A stretch of DNA of 13,816 nt, taken from NCBI GenBank assembly GCA_025355595.1, contig JANXZI010000118.1, positions 1-13,816 on the forward strand, written 5' to 3'. Positions 1 through 5,993 of this stretch are shown in pieces. Within the stretch, counting starts at the first letter, position 1, and every line of letters starts with the position of its first letter. This DNA comes from Spartobacteria bacterium (GTDB lineage Bacteria > Verrucomicrobiota > Verrucomicrobiia > Chthoniobacterales > Chthoniobacteraceae). The notes beneath the pieces were generated by a model. That model made no database searches and had not been told where the DNA came from. It saw only the letters and a program-made list of their open reading frames with translations. The translations under genes and the position numbers were made by a program.

Positions 1-161
1 TCCACATCGGCGCTGAGGAAATTCGAATCGAGCGCAATTTGCAGCGGCGAGGATCCAAACAGCGTGAGCTGAAATTCACGATCCTTCGGCAGCGCCGCAA
101 ACAGCGCCTTCAACGCCACTCCAGCAGGCGCGCTCCAATCAATTTGCGGCGACCACAACAT
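1..161 (-). CDS. Probable nucleotidyltransferase-like protein, N-terminal part only (runs off left edge)
   Basis: An open frame starts with ATG at 161 and runs off the left edge after 53 complete codons. The visible protein begins MLWSPQIDWSAPAGVALK. It contains LFGSSPLQIALDSNFLSADV at about residues 34-53, followed by a truncated GA codon (Asp or Glu). This resembles the start of the nucleotidyltransferase fold: a G-S-S turn, a helix, then an acidic [DE]-h-[DE] pair (here ADV[D/E]). The start is well supported: GGAGAG lies six bases upstream (168-173 on the plus strand). The start lies inside the end of the upstream 82-residue gene, with a 23-base overlap, so the two are probably translated together. 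The family call is inference from a short motif; the catalytic core lies outside the window. It could be an MNT/AbiEii-like or DUF6036-like protein, or something unrelated. Confidence 0.5.
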   Translation of the reverse strand, partial: MLWSPQIDWSAPAGVALKALFAALPKDREFQLTLFGSSPLQIALDSNFLSADV

Positions 162-387
162 TGCACACTCTCCGAATTCGGTTTCCGTCTTTGTCACGCA
201 TCCAAGGTGCGACCCAATAGGCCACGCCCTGATCGATCAGCCGATCCTCCACTGCCCGATCATTTGCGAAAAGTCGCGCGAGCCGCTTGTCGCGCGCGGA
301 AAGCGGTTTGCCCGATTTCGCCTTCAGCCAGATGCGCGCGGCCACGCGGGCCTTGTGCCAGCTTGGGTCGAGTGTCTCGCGCTTCAT
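139..387 (-). CDS. Small unrecognised protein, 82 residues
   Basis: The complete frame runs from ATG at 387 to TGA at 139-141. The protein is mixed basic and amphipathic, with no signal peptide or membrane segment. It has a charged helical middle (SARDKRLARLFANDRAVEDR, residues about 30-49) followed by GVAYWVAPWMRDKDGNRIRR. I do not recognise the family. Its stop overlaps the start of the nucleotidyltransferase-like gene by 23 bases, and that gene has a strong ribosome binding site inside this frame, so the two look like a coupled pair. No clear ribosome binding site precedes its own ATG. The pairing of a small basic protein with a possible nucleotidyltransferase recalls two-gene toxin-antitoxin or abortive-infection modules, but that is speculation. 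The frame could also be chance in GC-rich DNA; its ordinary amino acid composition and the overlap argue that it is real. Confidence 0.5.
   Translation of the reverse strand: MKRETLDPSWHKARVAARIWLKAKSGKPLSARDKRLARLFANDRAVEDRLIDQGVAYWVAPWMRDKDGNRIRRVCNVVVAAN
168..173 (-). promoter_or_regulatory. Shine-Dalgarno sequence of the left-edge gene
   Basis: GGAGAG on the minus strand, six bases before the ATG at 161. It is the clearest ribosome binding site in the window and lies inside the coding region of the 82-residue gene. It fixes the start of the partial gene and supports reading the two overlapping frames as a real pair. Confidence 0.6.
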
Positions 388-420
388 GGTCGGGGAAAAT
401 AGCGGCGCTGCCGCGAAATG

Positions 421-528
421 TCAGCCACCTATTTCACCTCGGCAAATACACAGCTCGATATTGCGTATCGCCATCAGCGCCCTGAGGTCGAGGAAGTGCG
501 GATCTGCTGTTTCTGCCGTGGAACTCAT
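421..528 (-). pseudogene. Probable broken 5' end of a DUF58-family gene
   Basis: A 35-codon frame begins at ATG 528, overlapping the TGA of the upstream gene as ATGA, and ends at TGA 421-423. Its first part reads FLDLRALMAIRNIEL. From memory, this is close to the opening of DUF58 proteins found beside MoxR, where a stretch of type FLDP-x-LM-x-I-x-x-LELRAR leads into VVEGF and HRSPYHGFSVEF. After IEL the match stops and the frame ends within ten codons (CICRGEIGG). None of the expected continuation is visible in any frame of bases 1-420. The position just downstream of a MoxR gene is where a DUF58 gene is normally found. I therefore read it as a remnant truncated near codon 24 by a deletion or insertion. 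A genuine short peptide is less likely. The family assignment rests on about 20 residues. Confidence 0.5.
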
Positions 529-1037
529 TCGGGTATGCGCTTCATGCAGACCAGAAAATCTGGCCCGTATTCAGTGGAAGCAATCGCGGGATCGTAGCGG
601 GTCTCATCACTGTAATCGATCGCCCACGAGATGACCTCGAAGCATCCCGGTTCGACGCAGAACACACATCCTTGATCGAAACGCTCAACCGGGAGGCATT
701 CTCTTTTTGGCGGTTCTTCCATATCGTTCGCTCCATAAATCGCTTCAATCGGCGCAACACATACGATCCCGCTCGGCATCATAAATTTTGGCTTCCACGG
801 GAGAGCCACTGCATCACGGAGAGCATCGGCTGGAGGCGTCTCCTCAACGTAGAACGCAACGCGATACAACCCATCCGCATCCGATTCAGCGACCCACAAC
901 AATCCGTCCGCTGAGATTCGCCGAATAGAACCCCAAAAATCGCGATCCTGCTGTTCGGCGAAATCCACGGGCAACGCATACGGATCGTAAAAGCATACCG
1001 TCGCACATTCCGTGATGACGTCCGAGACGTGTCGCAT
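525..1037 (-). CDS. Unrecognised protein, 170 residues, between MoxR and the DUF58 remnant
   Basis: Complete frame, ATG at 1037, nine bases after the MoxR stop. A GGGAAG run lies immediately upstream of the start, with a spacing too short to be ideal. The protein is acidic, with no signal peptide or membrane helix, and looks like a compact soluble mixed alpha/beta domain. It has eight cysteines, including a GCVFCVEPGC cluster near residues 123-132. I cannot assign a family. Its DNA is poorer in GC than its neighbours: a hand count of 661-720 gives 30 of 60, against 41 of 60 for 1261-1320 in the MoxR gene. It sits where a DUF58 gene would normally follow MoxR directly, so it may be an acquired gene. 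Its stop overlaps the DUF58 remnant as ATGA. Acidic soluble proteins of this size are common among immunity and SUKH-like proteins, but no such claim can be supported here. Confidence 0.65.
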   Translation of the reverse strand: MRHVSDVITECATVCFYDPYALPVDFAEQQDRDFWGSIRRISADGLLWVAESDADGLYRVAFYVEETPPADALRDAVALPWKPKFMMPSGIVCVAPIEAIYGANDMEEPPKRECLPVERFDQGCVFCVEPGCFEVISWAIDYSDETRYDPAIASTEYGPDFLVCMKRIPE

Positions 1038-1046
1038 TGCTTCCCG

Positions 1047-2048
1047 CTATTTCACTTCCGCAAGCACGCGCTCGATCACTTTGCCCACGCTCACCCCCTC
1101 CGCCTCGGCGCGGTAGTTCACGAGCACGCGGTGGCGCAGCACGGGCGCGGCGAGCGCGATGATGTCCTCCTTCGTCACGTGCGAACGGCCATTGAGCAGC
1201 GCGCGCGCCTTTGCGCCGAGGCTGAGGAATTGCGCGGCGCGCGTGCCTGCGCCCCAGCTCACCCAGTTGTTCACGAAATCTGGCGTCGTCGCCTGCCGTG
1301 GGCGCGTGCTCGCGGCGAGGCGCACGGCGAAGCGCACGAGGTCTTCCGCGATGGGCACGCGGCGCACGAGCGCGTGAAAACGCTGCACATCTTCGCCGGT
1401 GAAAAGCGGCGCGATTGCCTCCCCCGCGGCGGCGGTGGTACGCTGCACGACCGCGACCTCGTCGTCCTCGGGCAGGTAGTCAATCACCACATTGAACATG
1501 AAGCGGTCGAGCTGCGCCTCGGGCAGCGGATACGTGCCTTCCATCTCGATCGGGTTCTGCGTCGCGAGGACGAAGAACGGCTCGGGCAGCGCGTAGCGGC
1601 GACCACCCGCGGTCACCTGATGCTCCTGCATCGCCTCGAGCATCGCGGCCTGCGTCTTCGGCGGTGTGCGGTTGATTTCATCCGCGAGCAGCATGTTTCC
1701 AAAAATCGGCCCCGGCACGAAAACGAGTTCGCGGCCATCCGCGCCTTCCTTCAGGATCTCCACGCCCGTGATGTCCGTCGGCATGAGATCCGGCGTGAAC
1801 TGGATGCGCCGGAATTCGAGGTGAAAAATCTGCGCGATGGATTTCACGAGCAACGTCTTCGCAAGCCCCGGCGCACCGGTGATGAGACAGTGCCCGCCAG
1901 AAAAAAGCGCGATGAGGATCTGCTCGATCACCTCGTGCTGCCCGACGATGGCCTTGCCAAGTTCGGCAAGGATGCGCGGGCGCGCGGCGGTGAGTTGCTC
2001 GAAGGTGGCGGCATCGTCTTGCGCGGGAGCGTGTGGCTGGGTGGTCAT
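1047..2048 (-). CDS. MoxR-family AAA+ ATPase, 333 residues
   Basis: A cytoplasmic AAA+ ATPase of the MoxR group. These act as chaperone-like ATPases in the maturation or assembly of protein complexes, usually encoded with DUF58 and von Willebrand A-domain partners. Motifs are clear: Walker A GAPGLAKT (58-65), Walker B LLADEIN (120-126), MoxR-typical NRTPPKTQAAMLEAMQE (126-142), sensor-1 ATQNP (162-166), LPEAQLDRF with the arginine finger (175-183), and a sensor-2 region GAGTRAAQ (266-273). The length is normal for the family. It begins 30 bases after the DUF4159 stop, so it is probably co-transcribed with the TPR-peptidase and DUF4159 genes. The expected DUF58 partner downstream is only a remnant, which raises the question of what this ATPase now works with. 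I see no clear ribosome binding site. Family confidence is very high; the substrate is unknown. Confidence 0.97.
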   Translation of the reverse strand: MTTQPHAPAQDDAATFEQLTAARPRILAELGKAIVGQHEVIEQILIALFSGGHCLITGAPGLAKTLLVKSIAQIFHLEFRRIQFTPDLMPTDITGVEILKEGADGRELVFVPGPIFGNMLLADEINRTPPKTQAAMLEAMQEHQVTAGGRRYALPEPFFVLATQNPIEMEGTYPLPEAQLDRFMFNVVIDYLPEDDEVAVVQRTTAAAGEAIAPLFTGEDVQRFHALVRRVPIAEDLVRFAVRLAASTRPRQATTPDFVNNWVSWGAGTRAAQFLSLGAKARALLNGRSHVTKEDIIALAAPVLRHRVLVNYRAEAEGVSVGKVIERVLAEVK

Positions 2049-2078
2049 GGAAATATCGCGGAATGAGGGCGCGCAGAC

Positions 2079-3110
2079 TCAGTGCGTCATCGCCCAAAAG
2101 ATGATGTTGATGCCGAGCGGGAACGCGCGTTTTTCCGAGAACTCGTGGAAGAACCAGTCGTTCTCGCCTTCGCGCTCCCAGCCGTCGCCGTTGTCGGTGT
2201 TGTGCGTGGCGATGACCATGATGCGGCCCTTGTCGTCGTGCAGCGCGCGGACGTGGACCTCGGTGCACTCCTCGACGCTGCCGTCCTTCTGCGGATGCCG
2301 CTCCCACGTCACTCCGCTGTATTGACTGTTCGCACCGGTGCGCTCGTTCGGCACCTGGAGTTTGTTCTTCTCCACGTTCAACGGAAACACGCAGCTAAAG
2401 ATGCCGTGAGTCATCGGCAACTCCTCGAATTCGCGCTCGGGAAAGACGCGCTTCATCTGCTCGGCAAAACATTCCCACTGCCACTCGCCCCAAAAATCAT
2501 CGGCCATCAGAAATCCGCCGTTGAGAAGATATTTTCGGAGGATGGGCACCTCCTCTTCCTGCAGCAGCAGCGCGCCGGGCTCGACCATGTAGATGAACGG
2601 GTAGTCGAACAGCGCCGGATCGGTGATACGCAGGATGCGGCCGTTCGGGTTCACCTTCATCGAGGTCATCTGCTGGAGGCGAAAGGAAAGGTTCAGATCG
2701 CTGTCCGGAAAATCCGTAATCCAGCTCGCGGAACTCGGCGAGCCATTCGGATCGCTGTCGCGGATGACCCGGCAGAAAGTGAAACCGTCGCGGTCAAAGC
2801 CAGGCGCATATTTCCACTCGGGGGTGCCCGTGCTGTGCGATGCCACCTCGCGCGCGGTCTTCACCACGCGCGTGTCCACCGGCACGCCGCCCTCGCTGTA
2901 ATAGATCGGCCCGTCGCTGTAACGCCGCCCGCGCCGCTGCGCGAAGCTCAGGCTCGCGAGCAGCACGAGCAGGACCACAGCCTTCCAGACTGTGCGGCGC
3001 CCGGACTTCCAGCCCGCGGGACAGCGACGGCAGGCGGGGATGCCCGCTGGCCGCAGAGGCTGGAAGCCTGTGTTCCGTCCGTCCGGCGCCGCGTCGTTTG
3101 GTTCGGTCAT
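2079..3110 (-). CDS. Secreted DUF4159-domain protein, 343 residues, with repeat-derived leader
   Basis: The start is ATG 3110, overlapping the TPR-peptidase stop as ATGA. The open frame continues upstream, but that part is antisense-like noise inside the TPR gene in another frame. A hydrophobic segment at about 41-57 (VWKAVVLLVLLASLSFA) looks like a signal peptide ending before QRRGRRYSDGP. The DUF4159 domain follows, about 100-343: FDYPFIYMVEPGALLL (168-183), the segment LRKYLLNGGFLMADDFWG (191-208), and a family-typical C-terminus LGINIIFWAMTH. DUF4159 proteins are found beside MoxR and DUF58 genes; their biochemical role is not established. It probably acts outside the cytoplasmic membrane. 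Residues 15-43 (from GFQPLRPAGIPACRRCP onward) are encoded by a palindromic repeat sitting in frame between the start codon and the signal peptide. That gives the leader an unusually long, basic, cysteine-containing n-region. A shorter start near codon 41 would also give a good signal peptide, but there is no ATG there. Confidence 0.88.
   Translation of the reverse strand: MTEPNDAAPDGRNTGFQPLRPAGIPACRRCPAGWKSGRRTVWKAVVLLVLLASLSFAQRRGRRYSDGPIYYSEGGVPVDTRVVKTAREVASHSTGTPEWKYAPGFDRDGFTFCRVIRDSDPNGSPSSASWITDFPDSDLNLSFRLQQMTSMKVNPNGRILRITDPALFDYPFIYMVEPGALLLQEEEVPILRKYLLNGGFLMADDFWGEWQWECFAEQMKRVFPEREFEELPMTHGIFSCVFPLNVEKNKLQVPNERTGANSQYSGVTWERHPQKDGSVEECTEVHVRALHDDKGRIMVIATHNTDNGDGWEREGENDWFFHEFSEKRAFPLGINIIFWAMTH
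2982..3077. repeat. Palindromic interspersed repeat inside the DUF4159 leader
   Basis: On the plus strand, CTTCCAGCC (3006-3014) is the exact inverse of GGCTGGAAG (3058-3066). Between them GCGGG (3034-3038) pairs with CCCGC (3043-3047), giving a nested hairpin. A degenerate extra copy, CTTCCAG, starts at 2982. The text AGGCTGGAAGCCTGTGTTCC (3057-3076) matches a repeat that I remember as scattered widely in Verrucomicrobiota genomes; that is recollection, not a search. It falls wholly inside coding sequence and keeps the frame open. The boundaries are approximate. Confidence 0.65.
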
Positions 3111-5692
3111 GGCTTCTTTGAGCCAGCGGATGCGTCGGCCTTTGGCTTTGGTGATTTGCTTTCCATGTCCAGCAACAGCGTGTGCGCCGCGCGGAAACGC
3201 GGGGCTTCCTCGAGTGCGAGCAACACCTCGCGCTTCGCCGCCGCGTCGCCGGTCGAGTGCAGGATGCGCGCGAGGCGGAAATGGATCTCTGGCTGATCCG
3301 GCGGGTTCAGCGAGAGCATCGTGCGGTATGCACGGATCGCGCCGGACCTCTCGCCGGTGGCCTCGCGGGCTTCGGCGATGGAACGATACGTCGCGGGCGC
3401 GAGCGGATTCACGGCGGTGAATTGCGCGGCATTTGCGAGCACCTTCGGCCAGTCTTTGCGCCCGGCGGCGATCTCCATGAGCCGCTCGTAGGCCTCGGGT
3501 GCATCGCTGCAAAGCTCGGCAACCTTATTCAGCATCGCCTCCTCCTCGCTGCCTTCGCCGAGTTCACGATGCACGCGCGCGAGCATCGCGTAGGCGCTGT
3601 CGGCGTCGTACTGATCGGGGTACAGCGCGATGAGTTTTTTCAGCGGCGCTTTTGCGGCGTTCCACTTTTTGTCCGAGAGCAGTTGCTTTGCCTGCTCGGT
3701 CAACGCGGTGAAATTGTCTGGATTCTTCGCAGCCCACTCCTTCAGCTTCGTCTCGCTCGCGAGCGTGGCGCGATCAGGTTTGGTCCAGTCGAGCTTCGGG
3801 CCGGTGGCGTTTGCGAGGCTGCGGGCATGCGCGGCAAATTCCGCATCCAGCTTTTCGATCGGCGCAAAGCGTGCGGCGAGCGCCGCATTGATCTCCACGC
3901 CGCGCGCGAGGTCGGCGAGCAGCGCGCGCATCTTTTCCACGCCCCATTTTTTCACGAGCCACTCGACGACGAGCGACGACTCGAAATACGCGAACTGCAA
4001 ATGCGCGCCGGACTTTGGGCGCAGGAATGCGGCGCTCAGTTTGCTCACCGGCGTGAGCTCCGTGCCGAGGATCATCGAGCGGTAGCGCGGCGACATGTGC
4101 TCGCCCCAGTTTGCATTTTGCTGGCGCTCCTCGAAGACGCTGATGCCCTCGCTGAGCCAGCGCGGCATCTTGTTTTTCGTGAGCGTGAGCGTGATGACGT
4201 GCGTGAATTCATGCCACAGCACCGCCTGCCAGTTTGCCGAACCGCCGGGCCGCGCCGCGGGGCTGTTGGCCGTGATCACGCGGCCAAAGCACACCCCGAG
4301 ATAGCCCGCGCCGCCGGGCAAGCCGAACGTGCGAATCGCGAAATCCTTCTGGTCGGGAAAAATCTCCACCACCGTTTTTTCGCGGGGCGGCATCCCGTAT
4401 TTTTTTGTCAGCGTCGCGTGCGCGCGCTCCAACAGCGTGAGCACGTCCGCGCCGTAAGCCTCGGCCTCACGCGGCTCCATGCGCACTTGGAAATGCTCGC
4501 TCTTAAGCACCGTGAAATGCGCGATGGTGTCGCGCAGCGTCGTGAGATTGAACGCGACGACATCGTAGGGATCGGCGTTCTGCACTTCCTCGGCGAGCTG
4601 CCAGCCCTCGTCGTCCTTGCCGAGCCGCAGGAGATCCTGCGCGAGCTGGATTTTTGCGGGGGCAAATGTGGCGTCCCACTTCAGCGCCTCGCGCTGCAAC
4701 GCCGCGCCCTCGGCGAAACGATATTTCTGCGAGAGCTTGCGCCCGATGAAATGGGGCACGGCGGGATTCGTCGGCCACAGTTTCAGCGCCTCGGCGCGCG
4801 CAGACGCAGCGGTCTTCGCCTCCGCGCGGAGATTGGCGAGTACCGCCCGCAACGCGTGCGCCTCCGCGTGGCGCGGGTTTGTGCGGAGCACTTCGGCGAT
4901 CTGCTTGTCGGCTTCGGGATAATTTTCGGAATCAATCGCGTGATCCGCGAGCAGCATGTGCGCGCCGGCGTGGTTCGGATTCAGCTCCAGCACCTTCGCG
5001 ATTTGCTCCTCCGCGGACTCGTCGTCGCTCGGCGCGAAGGCCCGCGCGAGGCCGAAGTGCGCCTCCGTGTTTGCGGGAAATCTTTTCGCCGCCGCCGCAA
5101 AGCTTTTCGATGCGAGCGCAAAGTCATGCTTCGCCAGCGCGAGTTCGCCGTTCGCGAGATACGTGTCGGGGAAATCCGGGTTCAGCTTTTTCACCGGATC
5201 GAAAAACAGCTCCGTCACGCGCTTCGGATCCGCACCAAGAAGAATCGCCGCCCTGCCCAGCGCCACGCGATCCGCCGGCTCACGGTACGCCCACTCACGC
5301 TGACCGCCAAAACGATCCATCTCCTCCTTCACCTTCTGCGCGCGCTCCATTTCGCCGTTTGCGCGGAACACCTCGTAGCCCGCGAGCCGCAGTTGCAACG
5401 AATACGGGAACCGTTCCAGCGCCGTGGAGATCGCTTCGCGCGCCGCGGGATATTTTCCCGACGACATGAGCGCCTCTGCACGAAGCACCGGCCAGTCCTC
5501 GACTTCCGGCTGCGTCTTTTCCGCAGCCTCGGCGACATCCGCAGCGTCGCCGTATTTTCCGGCGAGAAGTTGCTTCCGCACGTCGTCCATTTCCGCGGCG
5601 GTGCAAAAAATCGAGCACGCGAAAAATGCCACCGCCGCGAGTGCCGATGATCCACCGCACAAAGCGGATCGCGGGAAAGTCGGGGAAGACAT
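3107..5692 (-). CDS. Secreted TPR protein with a gluzincin-type metallopeptidase domain, 861 residues
   Basis: The start is placed at ATG 5692, because MSSPTFPRSALCGG leads into a hydrophobic signal sequence (about 15-33, ALAAVAFFACSIFCTAA). The frame remains open for 141 codons upstream, but those read through the fold-back repeat and look non-coding. The mature protein has TPR-like helical repeats at about 34-380, a peptidase MA-like domain at about 395-620, and further TPR-like repeats at about 650-845. The active site is visible as LWHEFTHVITL, with HEFTH at 494-498, and a downstream glutamate in WLSEGISVFEE (E515) is the likely third zinc ligand. This is the pattern of gluzincin peptidases of the peptidase_MA_2 type. 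It heads a run with the DUF4159 gene (ATGA overlap) and MoxR. Its likely role is proteolysis or scaffolding in the periplasm; the substrate is unknown. A lysine-rich tail (KSPKPKADASAGSKKP) ends the protein. Confidence 0.93.
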   Translation of the reverse strand: MSSPTFPRSALCGGSSALAAVAFFACSIFCTAAEMDDVRKQLLAGKYGDAADVAEAAEKTQPEVEDWPVLRAEALMSSGKYPAAREAISTALERFPYSLQLRLAGYEVFRANGEMERAQKVKEEMDRFGGQREWAYREPADRVALGRAAILLGADPKRVTELFFDPVKKLNPDFPDTYLANGELALAKHDFALASKSFAAAAKRFPANTEAHFGLARAFAPSDDESAEEQIAKVLELNPNHAGAHMLLADHAIDSENYPEADKQIAEVLRTNPRHAEAHALRAVLANLRAEAKTAASARAEALKLWPTNPAVPHFIGRKLSQKYRFAEGAALQREALKWDATFAPAKIQLAQDLLRLGKDDEGWQLAEEVQNADPYDVVAFNLTTLRDTIAHFTVLKSEHFQVRMEPREAEAYGADVLTLLERAHATLTKKYGMPPREKTVVEIFPDQKDFAIRTFGLPGGAGYLGVCFGRVITANSPAARPGGSANWQAVLWHEFTHVITLTLTKNKMPRWLSEGISVFEERQQNANWGEHMSPRYRSMILGTELTPVSKLSAAFLRPKSGAHLQFAYFESSLVVEWLVKKWGVEKMRALLADLARGVEINAALAARFAPIEKLDAEFAAHARSLANATGPKLDWTKPDRATLASETKLKEWAAKNPDNFTALTEQAKQLLSDKKWNAAKAPLKKLIALYPDQYDADSAYAMLARVHRELGEGSEEEAMLNKVAELCSDAPEAYERLMEIAAGRKDWPKVLANAAQFTAVNPLAPATYRSIAEAREATGERSGAIRAYRTMLSLNPPDQPEIHFRLARILHSTGDAAAKREVLLALEEAPRFRAAHTLLLDMESKSPKPKADASAGSKKP

Positions 5693-5993
5693 CGCACGGA
5701 GATTACGCTCGCTGGCGTCGGACTCAAGCAATCTGCCGGGCGGAAGCATCGTTCCTTCGGTGCCCGTCCGTTCCGACGAGGGCGGAAGAAAGTAGGCGAG
5801 GCTTTTCCACCTCGCGCTGGCGAGCGCAGCGAGGCAGCCGGAGAGGCGCGCGAAATTCGGAAGGCGTTTGCGCCGCGCCATCCCGCCGCCTGCGCCCATC
5901 CTCCTGCGCGAGATTGGAAAACCTCGCCTACTTTGTTGTGCGCTTCCGTCGCATTTGAAACGCGGCGACTTGGAAGTGGCCGCTCCCAGCGCG
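5693..5993. other. 301-base intergenic region
   Basis: This is the gap between the esterase/propeller stop and the TPR-peptidase start; both genes are on the minus strand. Most of it is the 146-base fold-back repeat. The 96 bases nearest the TPR gene (5693-5788) must carry its leader and perhaps its promoter, but I see no convincing -35/-10 pair and no Shine-Dalgarno sequence. Near the esterase stop, GCGGC and GCCGC flank about 12 bases around 5963-5984, a weak hairpin with no T-run. I see no convincing gene in the region. Confidence 0.6.
5789..5934. repeat. 146-base fold-back (MITE-like) inverted repeat
   Basis: The left end AAAGTAGGCGAGGCTTTTCC (5789-5808) is matched by the inverse of the right end (5916-5934), with a single one-base indel over 20. 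With a few mismatches the arms extend inward to about 32 bases each (left to about 5820, right from about 5903). GC-rich, partly complementary sequence continues toward a centre near 5862. The whole unit can therefore fold into one long imperfect hairpin. There is no room for a transposase, so it would be a non-autonomous element or a palindromic intergenic repeat. Read from the minus strand it follows the esterase/propeller gene and precedes the TPR-peptidase gene, so it may separate the two transcripts. Confidence 0.75.

Noticed and set aside
39..634. Plus-strand frames of 115-148 codons near the left edge
   Set aside because: Both are arginine and serine-rich with no motif, and the minus strand holds overlapping coupled frames including one with a good ribosome binding site.
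3182..5650. A long plus-strand open frame of over 800 codons opposite the TPR-peptidase gene
   Set aside because: It is rich in arginine, histidine and leucine with no recognisable motif and mirrors a gene with clear signal peptide, TPRs and HEFTH site. Long antisense frames are expected in GC-rich coding DNA.
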